Shown here: piece after piece, positions 7,954 through 16,781 of the stretch
How positions within the stretch are numbered: position 1 is the stretch's first letter
Layout: each line of letters starts with the position of its first letter
Origin: Streptomyces formicae
GTDB taxonomy: Bacteria; Actinomycetota; Actinomycetes; Streptomycetales; Streptomycetaceae
Length of the DNA: 64,000 nt
Direction of reading: 5' to 3'
Assembly: GCF_022647665.1 (NCBI RefSeq)
Contig: NZ_CP071872.1
Coordinates: 6,324,001 to 6,388,000 of the forward strand
Notes under the pieces: generated by a model
Told to the model about the DNA's origin: nothing
The model's database searches: none
The model's input: only the letters and a program-made list of their open reading frames with translations
Position numbers and translations under genes: made by a program

Positions 7954-8964
7954 ATGCGGCTGGGACTCGCACTCGGCTACTGGGGGCGCGGCCCGAACCC
8001 CGCCCATCTCGACCTCGCCCGCGAGGCCGAGCGCCTCGGCTACGACTCCGTCTGGACCGCCGAGGCCTGGGGCTCCGACGCCTTCACGCCGCTGACCTGG
8101 ATCGCCGCCCACACCTCCCGTATCCGCCTGGGCACGGCCGTGGCCCAGATGGCCGCCCGCACGCCGACCGCCACCGCGATGCACGCGCTCACGCTCGACC
8201 ACCTCTCCGGCGGCCGGATGCTCCTCGGGCTCGGCCTCTCCGGACCACAGGTGGTGGAGGGCTGGTACGGCCGTCCGTTCCCGAAGAGCCCGCTGACCGC
8301 GACCCGTGAGTACGTCGACGTCATCCGCCAGGTCCTGCGCCGCGAGGCGCCGGTCGAGCTCGCGGGCCGCTTCCATGGGCACCCGTACGCAGGCGACGAC
8401 GGCACCGGACTCGGCAGGCCGCTCAAGCCGATCACCCATCCGCTCCGCGCCGGTCTCCCCGTCCTGCTCGGCGCGGAGGGTCCGAAGAACATCGCCCAGA
8501 CGACCCGGATCGCCGACGGCTGGCTGCCGCTGTACTGGTCGCCGTTCCGGACGGACGTCTACCAGGCATCGCTGGACGGGGTCCCCGAGAACTTTGTGAT
8601 CGCGCCGATGGCCCGGGCCGCCGTCTGCGACGACGTCGCCGAGGGGCTGCTTCCGGTCAAGGCGATGCTCGGCTTCTACATCGGCGGCATGGGCCACGCC
8701 GCCCGCAACTTCCACGCCGATCTGATGGCGCGGATGGGGTACGCGGACGAAGCCCGCCACATCCAGCGGCTGTTCGCCGAGGGCCGCCGCGAGGAGGCGG
8801 TGCTCGCCGTCCCGGACGCCTTCGCCGACGAGATCTCGCTCGTCGGTCCGCGTGAACGGATCGCCGAGCGGCTGGAGTTGTGGCGCAAGGGCCCAGTGAC
8901 GGACCTTCTGGTCACGGCGCCCGACCCGGGCACCCTGCGCGTACTGGCGGAGCTGAACGCGTAG
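7954..8964 (+). CDS. LLM-class F420-dependent oxidoreductase, Rv3520c family
   Basis: Luciferase-like TIM-barrel enzyme of 336 aa that would use coenzyme F420. Family stretches seen are LGLALGYWGRGP, YDSVWTAEAWGSDAFTPL, LTLDHLSGGRMLLGLGLSGP and PVLLGAEGPKNIAQTT, which match my memory of the Rv3520c family. In M. tuberculosis that gene lies among cholesterol side-chain genes, so a steroid link is plausible here, but the substrate is unknown. ATG 7954 has GGAGG 7 bp upstream. The palindrome at 7914-7934 probably controls it. Confidence 0.88.
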   Translation: MRLGLALGYWGRGPNPAHLDLAREAERLGYDSVWTAEAWGSDAFTPLTWIAAHTSRIRLGTAVAQMAARTPTATAMHALTLDHLSGGRMLLGLGLSGPQVVEGWYGRPFPKSPLTATREYVDVIRQVLRREAPVELAGRFHGHPYAGDDGTGLGRPLKPITHPLRAGLPVLLGAEGPKNIAQTTRIADGWLPLYWSPFRTDVYQASLDGVPENFVIAPMARAAVCDDVAEGLLPVKAMLGFYIGGMGHAARNFHADLMARMGYADEARHIQRLFAEGRREEAVLAVPDAFADEISLVGPRERIAERLELWRKGPVTDLLVTAPDPGTLRVLAELNA

Positions 8965-8965
8965 C

Positions 8966-8996
8966 GGCAGGGAAGGAACGGCCTTCCTTCCCTGCC
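8966..8996. terminator. Bidirectional terminator
   Basis: GGCAGGGAAGGAA and TTCCTTCCCTGCC form a perfect 13-bp stem with a 5-base loop, between the convergent oxidoreductase and lipoprotein genes. A second hairpin (CCACCGC/GCGGTGG, about 8995-9014) follows. Confidence 0.8.
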
Positions 8997-9034
8997 ACCG
9001 CGGTCCTGCGGTGGCAGGGGGCGCGGCGCGCTGG

Positions 9035-9571
9035 CTATCCGCCGCCGAGCTGGGACGTGGACGGCACCTTGTCCTTGACCTCGGCGCCCGCGGTCTTCCC
9101 GGCGCCCTTGACCTGGTTGATGATGTTCTCGAAGGCCCCGACGTCGGCATCGCTCGCCTGCCCCTTGCGGAGCTTGGTGCCGAGGTCCTTCAGCGCGTCG
9201 ATCCCCGCGGTGAGCGGCGCGACCGCCTTGGAGAGCAGCGGGTCGCCCTTGGCGTTGTTCGACGCCGCCTTGAGCCTGTTGTACGCGAACGCGCCGGCGA
9301 GGCCCGCCTTCACGAGGGCGAGCTTGCGGCCGTCCGCGCCTTCCTTGAACTTGCCCGCACGATAGGGCTTGATGATCCACTGGTACGTCGCACCGGCCGC
9401 GAGACCTGCGTTGGCCACGAACCGGGTCTTGGCGAACTTCTGCGCTTCCTCCGTGCTGGTCGGTGTCGCCCCACCGCCCGCTTCGTCACTGCCCCCGCAC
9501 GCGGGGACGGTGAAGAGCAGCGCGCAGCAGAGCAGCAGCGCCATAGCCGTGCGGCGTATCGGAGTGGGCAT
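9035..9571 (-). CDS. Secreted lipoprotein of unknown function
   Basis: Protein of 178 aa exported by a signal ending in the lipobox VPAC (Cys25), then a Gly/Thr/Ser linker. The mature part is helical and lysine-rich (FAKTRFVANAGLAAGATYQWIIKPY...) without a motif I recognise. The start is ATG 9571, just after the RR of the signal. It is monocistronic and convergent with the F420 oxidoreductase. Confidence 0.75.
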   Translation of the reverse strand: MPTPIRRTAMALLLCCALLFTVPACGGSDEAGGGATPTSTEEAQKFAKTRFVANAGLAAGATYQWIIKPYRAGKFKEGADGRKLALVKAGLAGAFAYNRLKAASNNAKGDPLLSKAVAPLTAGIDALKDLGTKLRKGQASDADVGAFENIINQVKGAGKTAGAEVKDKVPSTSQLGGG

Positions 9572-9790
9572 GGCAGACCTCCCTGACCTCCCGAGACCTG
9601 GGGCCTGCCGGTCGCATCCTGGCGGGCTCGCGTGATCCGGACTTCAGGCCCCAAGCGCCAGCGTCTCCCGGGGGATGGCGTTGCGCCACTCGGGTGATCG
9701 AACAGGCGTGCGACAGCATGGCCCGGGGCGCTGCCCGGGACCCGCGCCTCGACCGCCGGCGGGGCGGTTGCGCCGCAGCCGGACGCGCCG

Positions 9791-10888
9791 CTACCCGCAG
9801 CAGGCCGGGTCCAGCCCCCTCGGCAGGCGCTCACCGCCGAAGACCGCCGTCGTCGCCTCGTCGCCGCCGAGTGCCGCCACGGCCAGCAGCAGGGAGCCGG
9901 CCGTCCACGTCGTCAACTCCTCGGGCCAGACGGCCCGGTTGCCCTCGAAGACGTAACCCGTCCAGTACATGCCGCCGTCGGCGCGCAGGTGGCGGATGGA
10001 CTGGAGTATCTCCAGCGCGCGGTCGGACTCGCCCATCGCCCAGAGCGCGAGCGCCAGTTCACAGCTCTCACCGCCCGTCACCCACGGGTTCGGCAGCACG
10101 CACCGCACGCCGAGGCCGGGGACCACGAAGTCGTCCCAGCGGTCCTCGATGCGGGCCTTCGCCTCCGCGCCCGTCAGCGCGCCGCCGAGCACCGGGTAGT
10201 ACCAGTCCATCGAGTAGCGGGACTTGTCGAGGAACCGCTCGGGGTGGCGGCGTATCGCGTGGGCGAGCGCGCCGGTCGCCAGTTCCCAGTCGGGCTGGGG
10301 CTCCTCGCGTTCGTCGGCGATGGCGAGGGCGCAGCGCAGGGCGTGGTGGACGGAGGAGCTGCCGGTCAGCAGAGCGTCGGCGACGGCGGTGCCGTCGCTC
10401 TCGCGCTTCCAGCCGATCTGGCCGCCGGGCTGCTGGAGCCGCAGCACGAACTCGACGGCGGCGTAAACCGTCGGCCACATCCGGTCGAGGAAGCCGTCGT
10501 CGCCGGTGGCGAGGTAGTGGTGCCAGACGCCGACGGCCGCGTACGCACAGAAGTTGGTCTCGCGGCCGCGGTCGGTCGGCTCGTCGGCGTTGCCGTCGCG
10601 GTAGGCGGCGTACCAGGAGCCGTCGGTGAGCTGGTGCCTGGCGAGCCACTCGTAGGCCCGGGCGGCGGCGGCGTGTTCGCCCGCCGCGTCCAGGGCCATG
10701 GCGGCCTCGGTGTGGTCCCAGGGGTCGAGGTGGTGCCCACGGAACCAGGGGATCGCGCCGTCCTCACGCTGGACGGCGAGGATCCCGGCGACGGTCTCGG
10801 CGGCCTGCTCGGCGGTGAGGACCCCGGGCAGGACGAGGTGCTCGGTGCTCCCCCTGGCTTCGCCGGGGGCACCCCCCGTGGAGGTCAC
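9791..10888 (-). CDS. Terpenoid-cyclase / prenyltransferase-fold (alpha6/alpha6) protein
   Basis: Protein of 365 aa, predicted cytosolic, with repeated helical hairpins typical of alpha/alpha barrels (WFRGHHLDPWDHTEAAMALDA; YEWLARHQLTDGSWYAAYRDG; ANPWV-type aromatic turns). It is usually annotated prenyltransferase, but the fold also covers glycosidases, and no catalytic motif settles this. The GTG start at 10888 overlaps the methyltransferase stop (GTGA), so translation is coupled. It is last in an operon with a methyltransferase and a GT4 glycosyltransferase, which suggests modification of a glycolipid or isoprenoid. Confidence 0.78.
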   Translation of the reverse strand: MTSTGGAPGEARGSTEHLVLPGVLTAEQAAETVAGILAVQREDGAIPWFRGHHLDPWDHTEAAMALDAAGEHAAAARAYEWLARHQLTDGSWYAAYRDGNADEPTDRGRETNFCAYAAVGVWHHYLATGDDGFLDRMWPTVYAAVEFVLRLQQPGGQIGWKRESDGTAVADALLTGSSSVHHALRCALAIADEREEPQPDWELATGALAHAIRRHPERFLDKSRYSMDWYYPVLGGALTGAEAKARIEDRWDDFVVPGLGVRCVLPNPWVTGGESCELALALWAMGESDRALEILQSIRHLRADGGMYWTGYVFEGNRAVWPEELTTWTAGSLLLAVAALGGDEATTAVFGGERLPRGLDPACCG

Positions 10889-11616
10889 GCGCCCACCTTC
10901 GGCGTGTGCGGCTTGGTCGCGTAGGCCACGAAGCTCTTGCCGATCAGCGGGTTCAGCGCCTGCTCGGTGACGCGCGTCGCGAGCGGCTTCTTCATGATGT
11001 CCCAGACCAGCAGCTTGTGGTACGCGCGCACCGGCAGCGCCTTGTCGTTGTCGACGCCGAACGCGCACTTCAGCCACCAGTACGGCGAGTGCAGCGCGTG
11101 CGCGTGGTGCGTGCCGTACGGCTTGAGGCCCGCCTCGCGCATCTTCCCGAGCAGTTCGTCGGCCTTGTAGATGCGGATGTGGCCGCCCTCGACCTCGTGG
11201 TACGCGTCCGAGAGCGCCCAGCAGATCTTCTCGGGTCCGTAGCGCGGCACGGTGACGGCGATCCGCCCGCCGGGCTTGAGCACGCGGACCATCTCGGCGA
11301 GTACGCCCTTGTCGTCCGGGATGTGCTCCATCACCTCGGAGATGATGACGACGTCGAACGACTCGTCGGGGAAGGGGAGGCCCCGTGCATCACCCTCCAT
11401 GGCGGTGGCGGTGGCGCCGTCGGGGGCCTCCCCCGCCTCCTTCATCGCCGCGAACCACTTGGCGACCTCGCGGATCTCGTCCCCGTTCCGGTCGAGCGCG
11501 ACGACCTGCGCGCCGCGCCGGTAGCACTCGAACGCGTGGCGCCCCGCACCACAGCCGAGGTCCAGCACGCGGTCGCCCGGCGCGAGCGGGAAGCGGGAGA
11601 AGTCGACGGTCAGCAC
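10885..11616 (-). CDS. Class I SAM-dependent methyltransferase (Methyltransf_11)
   Basis: Protein of 243 aa with a clear SAM site: VLDLGCGAGRHAFECYRRGA (motif I), VVALDRN (acidic residue after strand 2), AMEGDARGLPFPDESFDVVI and VMEHI. The C-terminal part (HHAHALHSPYWWLKCAFG...) is aromatic and may bind a hydrophobic acceptor. It is the middle gene of the glycosyltransferase/methyltransferase/alpha-barrel operon and overlaps the next gene by 4 bp. Confidence 0.87.
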   Translation of the reverse strand: MLTVDFSRFPLAPGDRVLDLGCGAGRHAFECYRRGAQVVALDRNGDEIREVAKWFAAMKEAGEAPDGATATAMEGDARGLPFPDESFDVVIISEVMEHIPDDKGVLAEMVRVLKPGGRIAVTVPRYGPEKICWALSDAYHEVEGGHIRIYKADELLGKMREAGLKPYGTHHAHALHSPYWWLKCAFGVDNDKALPVRAYHKLLVWDIMKKPLATRVTEQALNPLIGKSFVAYATKPHTPKVGA

Positions 11617-11731
11617 GGGCCCGGCCCTTCCGAATGGTGAACGGCGCCCGTGCGTCGCAGGGCGCGCCTTGCTGTGGTTGCGGACCCTCGGTCCGCATGT
11701 CCGGCCACGGCGCGATCCGCGGCGCCCGGCG

Positions 11732-13045
11732 TCACCGGCCCGCCCCCGCGGAGGCGCGCGCGGCGAGCGATTCGCGGTAGAGGGCCGCCGTGCCCTGGGC
11801 CGCGCGGGCCCAGGTGAAGCGGGCCAGGACGCGCTCGCGGCCCGCCTCGCCGATGCGGCGGCGCAGGGCCGCGTCGGCCAGCAGCCGGCCGAGGGCGGCG
11901 GCGAGCGCGCCGGCGTCGCCCGGCGGCACCGCCAGGCAGGTCTCGCCGTCGGGGCCCGCGACCTCCGGGATCGCCCCGCCCGTCGTGGCGACGAGCGGCG
12001 TCCCCGTCGCCATGGCCTCGGCGGCGGGCAGCGAGAAACCCTCGTACAGCGACGGCACGCACGCCACCTGCGCGCTGCGCACGAGGTCGACGAGCTCCGC
12101 GTCGGAGATGCCCTTCACGAACCGGACGGCGCCTTCGAGCCCGTACCGTTCGATCATCCGTGCCACCGGCCCGTCCTCGGCGCGCTTGCCGACGACGACG
12201 AGGTGGGTCTCCGGGCGTTCCGTACGGAGCTTGGCGAGCGCCTCCACCAGGAAGACGAGGCCCTTGAGCGGGACGTCGGCGCTGGACGTGGTGACGATCC
12301 GGCCGGGGACCTCGGCGACGGACGGGTCCGGCGAGAAGAGGTCCGCGTCCGCACCGATGTGCACGACCCGCACCCGCTCCGCCCGCACCCCGAGGTGCTC
12401 GACGATCTCCTGCTGCGAGGTCCCGGAGACGGTCAGCACGGACGGCAGCCGCCGGGCGACCCTCTTCTGCATGCGTGTGAAGCCGTACCAGCGCCGCACC
12501 GACAGCCGACGCCGCCAGTCGGGCGCCGCGTCCAGCTCCAGCTGCCGGTCGACGGTGATGGGGTGGTGGATCGTGGTGACGAGCGGCGCGCCGAGGTCGC
12601 CGAGCAGCCCGTACCCGAGCGTCTGGTTGTCGTGGACGACGTCGAACTGCCCGCGCCGCGCGGTCAGATGCCGCCTCGCGCGCAGCGAGAAGGTCAGCGG
12701 CTCGGGAAAGCCGCCGGTCCACATCGTGGCGACCTCGAGCCGGTCGACCCAGTCCCGGTACTCGTCGCGCCCGGGGGTCCGGAAGGGGTCGGGCTGCCGG
12801 TACAGATCGAGGCTGGGCAGCTCGGTCAGCCGCACGCCCTCGTCGAGTACGGGGTACGGCTGCGCGCCGATGACCTCGACGCTGTGCCCGAGCCGGGCGA
12901 GCTCACGCGACAGGTGCCGTACGTAGACGCCCTGGCCCCCGCAGAACGGGTTGCCCTTGTAGGTGAGGAGAGCGATGCGCAGTGGACGGTCGCCGGCGTC
13001 GGCGGTCCCCGGACGGGGCCCGGCGGCTATGGCCTCAGCGGTCAC
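11732..13045 (-). CDS. GT4-family glycosyltransferase
   Basis: GT-B retaining glycosyltransferase of 437 aa. The N-terminal domain has IALLTYKGNPFCGGQGVYVRHL (GGxGxxxxxL acceptor-side motif). The C-terminal donor domain has LVVVGKR, ACVPSLYEGFSLPAAEAMATG (EGFxLPxxEAM, the nucleotide-sugar motif) and PLVATTGGAIPEV. It acts at the cytosolic face, probably on a lipid. It is the first gene of its operon, 115 bp before the methyltransferase, and divergent from kstR across a promoter region with a KstR box, so KstR may also affect it. Confidence 0.9.
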   Translation of the reverse strand: MTAEAIAAGPRPGTADAGDRPLRIALLTYKGNPFCGGQGVYVRHLSRELARLGHSVEVIGAQPYPVLDEGVRLTELPSLDLYRQPDPFRTPGRDEYRDWVDRLEVATMWTGGFPEPLTFSLRARRHLTARRGQFDVVHDNQTLGYGLLGDLGAPLVTTIHHPITVDRQLELDAAPDWRRRLSVRRWYGFTRMQKRVARRLPSVLTVSGTSQQEIVEHLGVRAERVRVVHIGADADLFSPDPSVAEVPGRIVTTSSADVPLKGLVFLVEALAKLRTERPETHLVVVGKRAEDGPVARMIERYGLEGAVRFVKGISDAELVDLVRSAQVACVPSLYEGFSLPAAEAMATGTPLVATTGGAIPEVAGPDGETCLAVPPGDAGALAAALGRLLADAALRRRIGEAGRERVLARFTWARAAQGTAALYRESLAARASAGAGR

Positions 13046-13111
13046 TCACGGCCCCCTTCTCACTGCGCTTTCGCCTGCGCTTTCGCCGGAGCGTAACCGC
13101 TCGCGCTAATC

Positions 13112-13125
13112 TAGAACAAGTTCCA
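13112..13125. promoter_or_regulatory. KstR box between kstR and the glycosyltransferase
   Basis: TAGAACAAGTTCCA is an exact TnnAACnnGTTnnA site, 127 bp before the kstR ATG and 67 bp before the divergent GT4 gene. It is the expected autoregulatory operator and may also affect the glycosyltransferase operon. Confidence 0.85.
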
Positions 13126-13251
13126 GACTTGATCGCTCCCGATCGCTCGGAGAGCGGTCGCGGAGCAGTCAAGGAGCATCGAATCTACCGGCAGGTAGCC
13201 GCGCTGTAAGGCGTGGATCAGGTGATTCGCGCCACGGAGGACACCCGAGAG

Positions 13252-13980
13252 ATGACCGCGGAAGCCAGACCGGCCGTTCCGGCGTCGCCGCCCCTGACGG
13301 AGCGCCAGGAGGCCCGCCGCCGACGCATCCTGCACGCGAGCGCGCAGCTCGCCAGCCGGGGTGGTTTCGACGCCGTGCAGATGCGCGAGGTCGCGGAGGC
13401 GGCGGAGGTCGCCCTCGGCACGCTCTACCGGTACTTCCCGTCGAAGATCCATCTGCTGGTCGCGACGATGCAGGACCAGCTCCAGCACCTCCACACGACC
13501 CTGCGCAAGCGCCCGCCCGCTGCCGACAGCGCGGCGGAGCGGGTCGCCGAGACGCTGATGCGGGCGTTCCGCGCGCTCCAGCGCGAGCCGCATCTCGCGG
13601 ACGCGATGGTCAGGGCCCTGACCTTCGCGGACCGCAGCGTGAGCCCCGAGGTGGACACGGTCTCGCGCCAGACGACGGCGATCATCCTGGACGCGATGGG
13701 TCTGGAGAACCCGACGCCGCAGCAGCTGTCCGCGGTGCGGGTCATCGAGCACACCTGGCACTCGGCGCTGATCACCTGGCTCTCCGGGCGCGCCTCGATC
13801 GCCCAGGTGAAGATCGACATCGAGACGGTGTGCCGGCTGATCGAGCTGACGGCCCCGGACCGCGAGACCGGTCCGGGGCGCTCACCCGAGGCCCGGCGGT
13901 CGCCCGAGGCTCGGCGGTCGCCAGGCCCTCAGCACTCGCCAGGGGCTCGGCGGTCGCCCGGGCCTCAGTCCACCGGCTGA
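13252..13980 (+). CDS. kstR: TetR-family repressor KstR
   Basis: Repressor of steroid catabolism in actinomycetes, released by steroid CoA thioesters. The N-terminal HTH (about residues 18-65: RRRRILHASAQLASRGGFDA, VQMREVAEAAEVALGTLYRY, FPSKIHLLVA) closely matches mycobacterial KstR; so does HTWHSALITWLSGRAS in the ligand domain. ATG 13252 is preferred (GGAGG 11 bp upstream) over GTG 13213. The last 35 residues are an unusual RSPEARRSPGP-type repeat tail. Its stop overlaps the convergent TPR gene by 16 bp. Four to five matching boxes in this window support the assignment. Confidence 0.92.
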   Translation: MTAEARPAVPASPPLTERQEARRRRILHASAQLASRGGFDAVQMREVAEAAEVALGTLYRYFPSKIHLLVATMQDQLQHLHTTLRKRPPAADSAAERVAETLMRAFRALQREPHLADAMVRALTFADRSVSPEVDTVSRQTTAIILDAMGLENPTPQQLSAVRVIEHTWHSALITWLSGRASIAQVKIDIETVCRLIELTAPDRETGPGRSPEARRSPEARRSPGPQHSPGARRSPGPQSTG

Positions 13981-14828
13981 AGCCCGCTCCAGCTCCGCCC
14001 GGTCGTCACGGCCCCGGCCCAGTCGTCGAGCAGCTGTCTGGCCTCGGCCTCCGGCGCGGCGAGCGCCAACTGCTGGGCACCGGCGTGCAGCGAACGCGTC
14101 TGCTCGTGGCTCCCCTCGCTGCAACAGGCGCAGAGCGCCCGCACACCGCTCGCCGGCTCGGCCCCGAAGTCCCGTCCCGCGAAGCGCGAGATGAGCTCCT
14201 CCAGGTCGCCGACGCGTTCCGCGTTCACGGTCACGGTCAGCGTGGGGAGCCGCGAGCCCTCGAAGAGCATCAGCTCGTCGAAGACGTAGTACGCCTCCCC
14301 CTCGACGACCCGCTCGCCCTTCGGCTCGCCGTCGTGCACCACGATCTCGCCGAACCGCCGCCCCGGCGTGACCGGCACGTTCACCACGCGCGCCCGGGTC
14401 GGGCACAGCCGCTGCGCCCACACGACCTCCCGCTCGCCGTCCGTGTCCAGCCGTACGCAGGCCATGCCGCCGAAGTCGGTGATCTCACCCTCGCCCTCGG
14501 GCACCGCGAAGCCGAAGCCGCGCCAGGCGTCGCGCGCCACCTCCCACTCGCGCAGGATCGTCGCCGCGATGCCGAGGTTCCAGAACGCCGGATCGCTCTC
14601 GCCGCGCGGCGACCGGGCCGCGGCCTCGCGACCGAGTTCGTACGCCTTGGGCCAGTCGCGCAGGAACTTGTACGCGAGGGCCGCGTCGTACCACCACACC
14701 TCGCTGCGGCTCTCGTCCGGGTAGTGCGCGAGCACCTGCTCGTACAGCTCCGCGCACTCCTGCCACTCCCCGGCGTCGAACGCGTCCTGCGCACGCCCCA
14801 GCAGCCGCTTGGCCTCGGACTTCTCCAC
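13965..14828 (-). CDS. TPR-like protein of unknown function
   Basis: Cytosolic 287-aa protein. Residues 1-100 form TPR-like helical pairs (AKRLLGRAQDAFDAGEWQE, WWYDAALAYKFLRDWPKAYE, FWNLGIAATILREWEVARDA). The rest is a beta-rich domain (VVWAQRLCPTRARVVNVPV) and a Cys-rich spot (LCACCSEGSHEQT) that could bind metal. No enzymatic motif is seen. The start is ATG 14828. It is convergent with kstR and is followed on the same strand by nothing related. Confidence 0.78.
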   Translation of the reverse strand: MEKSEAKRLLGRAQDAFDAGEWQECAELYEQVLAHYPDESRSEVWWYDAALAYKFLRDWPKAYELGREAAARSPRGESDPAFWNLGIAATILREWEVARDAWRGFGFAVPEGEGEITDFGGMACVRLDTDGEREVVWAQRLCPTRARVVNVPVTPGRRFGEIVVHDGEPKGERVVEGEAYYVFDELMLFEGSRLPTLTVTVNAERVGDLEELISRFAGRDFGAEPASGVRALCACCSEGSHEQTRSLHAGAQQLALAAPEAEARQLLDDWAGAVTTGRSWSGLQPVD

Positions 14829-14867
14829 CGCTACCCACCCTGGTCACCGTCAGCCGACCGCAGGAGG

Positions 14868-15101
14868 CTACTCCTCGGGCGGGAACACGGCCTCACCGGA
14901 GTCCGGCAGCGTGATCTGGATCGCCTCGACCGGGCAGCCCTCCGCCGCGGCGAGGATCAGCTCGTTGGCGTCGGTGTCGGCGGCCTGGGGGTGCGACTGC
15001 CGGGCGGAGTCCAGCTTGAAGCCGTCCGGGGCGTGGTTCACGCACATGCCCGAGCCGATGCAGACGCCCCGGTCGACCTCGATGTGCCAGCGGTCACCCA
15101 T
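14868..15101 (-). CDS. [3Fe-4S]-type ferredoxin
   Basis: Protein of 77 aa with Cys14, Cys20 and Cys56 in CIGSGMC...GCPVEAI. The middle cysteine of the usual four-iron motif is absent, as in [3Fe-4S] ferredoxins that feed cytochromes P450. Its ATG overlaps the stop of the aldehyde dehydrogenase (TGATG), so the two are coupled. A role as electron donor to the CYP125-like P450 at 41.5 kb is plausible given the shared KstR-type control, but is inferred. Confidence 0.9.
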   Translation of the reverse strand: MGDRWHIEVDRGVCIGSGMCVNHAPDGFKLDSARQSHPQAADTDANELILAAAEGCPVEAIQITLPDSGEAVFPPEE

Positions 15102-16564
15102 CAGTTCTCGCTCCCGTAGCCGGCGGGCAAATGGATCATTTTGTGCTCAAGGTACGCGCCGAAGCCCTCGGGACCGAACTCCCGCCCCAGTCCGGAGTTC
15201 TTGTATCCACCGAATGGCCCGAGCATGTCGAGGCTGAAGGTGTTGACGTTGTACGTGCCCGTCCTGACCCGCCGCGCGAAGTCGAGGCCGTGCTCGGCGT
15301 CGGCCGTCCACACGCTGCCGCTCAGCCCGTACTCGGAGTCGTTGGCGATCTTCGCCGCCTCGCTCTCGTCGCCGTACGGCAGCAGGCAGATGACCGGCCC
15401 GAAGATCTCCTCGCGGGCGATCCGCATCGCGTTGTCGACCCCGCCGAAGAGGGTCGGCTCGACGTACCATCCGCGCTCCAGGCCCGCCGGGCGGCCGCCG
15501 CCGGTGAGGATCTTGGCGCCTTCCTCCTGGCCGATCCGGATGTAGTCGAGGTTGCGCTGCTGCTGGCGCTTCGCGACCAGCGGGCCGACCTGGGTCGCCG
15601 GGTCCAGCGGATCGCCGACGACCAGCGCGCCCGCCGCGGCGGCGAAGGCGTCGGCGATCTCGTCGTAGCGGGAGCGCGGGACGAGGATGCGGGTCTGGGC
15701 GACGCACGCCTGACCGTTGTTCATCCAGGCCGCGGGGACGATCCCCTGCACGGTCGCCTCCAGATCGGCGTCCGGCAGGATCACGGCCGCCGACTTGCCG
15801 CCGAGCTCCAGCGTGACGCGCGTGAGGTTGCGGGCGGCGACCTCCATCACGCGCTTGCCCGCGGCGACCGAGCCGGTGAACGACACCTTGTCGACACCCG
15901 GATGCCCGACCAGGTACTCGCTGACCTCGCGGTCGGCGGGCAGGATCGACAGCACTCCCTCGGGCAGCCCGGCTTCCTTGGCGATGTCGGCGAGGATGTA
16001 CGCGTCGAGCGGGGACTCCGGGGACGGCTTGAGCACGGCCGTGCAGCCGGCGAGCAGCGCGGGCGCGAGCTTCGACGCGGCGGTGAACTGCGGGACGTTC
16101 CACGGCACGACGGCCGCGACGACCCCGACGGGCTCGCGGCGCACGAGGAGCGGCCCGAGGACACCGTCCCGCCGCTCCTCGTAGGTGAAGTCGCGGGCGA
16201 CGGTGATCGCCGCGTCCCACACCATCATCGCGCCCAGTGCCTGGGCGAGGACGCTCCACGAGTACGGGGACCCGTTCTGCGAGCTGATCGAGCGGGCGAT
16301 CTCCTCGTGCCGCACGGCGATCGCGTCCTTGATCCTCCCGACGACCGCGATCCGCTCGTCGAGCCCCATCCGCGGCCAGGGCCCGTCGTCGAACGCGACC
16401 CGCGCCGCCGCGACGGCCCGGTCGACATCGGCCCGGCTCGCGTGCGGGACGCGTCCGATGACCTGCTCGGTGTGGGGCGAGACCACCTCGATCGTGTCCG
16501 TGCCGAGCGGCTCGACCAGCTCGCCACCGATGAACAGTTCTCCGTGCTCGACCAGCTCGGTCAT
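15101..16564 (-). CDS. NAD(P)-dependent aldehyde dehydrogenase
   Basis: ALDH-superfamily enzyme of 487 aa oxidising an aldehyde to an acid. Visible are the Rossmann stretch VVPWNVPQF, FTGSVAAGKRV, the general base Glu254 in LELGGKS and the nucleophile Cys287 in NNGQACVAQTR. ATG 16564 has GGGAGGCGG upstream; the longer open frame upstream crosses a terminator and is not coding. It is co-transcribed with the ferredoxin from a promoter with a KstR-like box, which suggests oxidation of a steroid side-chain aldehyde. A general role is also possible. Confidence 0.9.
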   Translation of the reverse strand: MTELVEHGELFIGGELVEPLGTDTIEVVSPHTEQVIGRVPHASRADVDRAVAAARVAFDDGPWPRMGLDERIAVVGRIKDAIAVRHEEIARSISSQNGSPYSWSVLAQALGAMMVWDAAITVARDFTYEERRDGVLGPLLVRREPVGVVAAVVPWNVPQFTAASKLAPALLAGCTAVLKPSPESPLDAYILADIAKEAGLPEGVLSILPADREVSEYLVGHPGVDKVSFTGSVAAGKRVMEVAARNLTRVTLELGGKSAAVILPDADLEATVQGIVPAAWMNNGQACVAQTRILVPRSRYDEIADAFAAAAGALVVGDPLDPATQVGPLVAKRQQQRNLDYIRIGQEEGAKILTGGGRPAGLERGWYVEPTLFGGVDNAMRIAREEIFGPVICLLPYGDESEAAKIANDSEYGLSGSVWTADAEHGLDFARRVRTGTYNVNTFSLDMLGPFGGYKNSGLGREFGPEGFGAYLEHKMIHLPAGYGSEN

Positions 16565-16616
16565 GACGTCCGCCTCCCGCACACCGTGCGACCCGGGGCT
16601 CTTCTGACACAGTTTC

Positions 16617-16644
16617 AGAACTGATACCAGTTCTAGTTGAACTA
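16617..16644. promoter_or_regulatory. KstR-like box and overlapping inverted repeats before the aldehyde dehydrogenase
   Basis: On the minus strand, 16635-16622 reads TAGAACTGGTATCA, one mismatch from TnnAACnnGTTnnA. It overlaps a perfect repeat AGAACTG/CAGTTCT (16617-16634), and TAGTT-G-AACTA (16634-16644) follows. It is 53-80 bp upstream of the aldehyde dehydrogenase start. Confidence 0.6.
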
Positions 16645-16665
16645 AGCCAGACTCGGGACCGAAAC

Positions 16666-16700
16666 GGCCCCCACCAGCGACTTTTCCGCTGGTGGGGGCC
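16666..16700. terminator. Strong hairpin between divergent genes
   Basis: GGCCCCCACCAGCG and CGCTGGTGGGGGCC form a perfect 14-bp stem around ACTTTTC. It lies in the leader of the small membrane protein gene at 16782, so it may attenuate that gene or insulate the two divergent promoters. Confidence 0.6.
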
Positions 16701-16781
16701 TCATTCACGACCCGTGAACCGCCCGCACCGTGCAGGCGTCTTCTCCCGCGACCGCCAACCACACGCACTGGAGAACAGATC

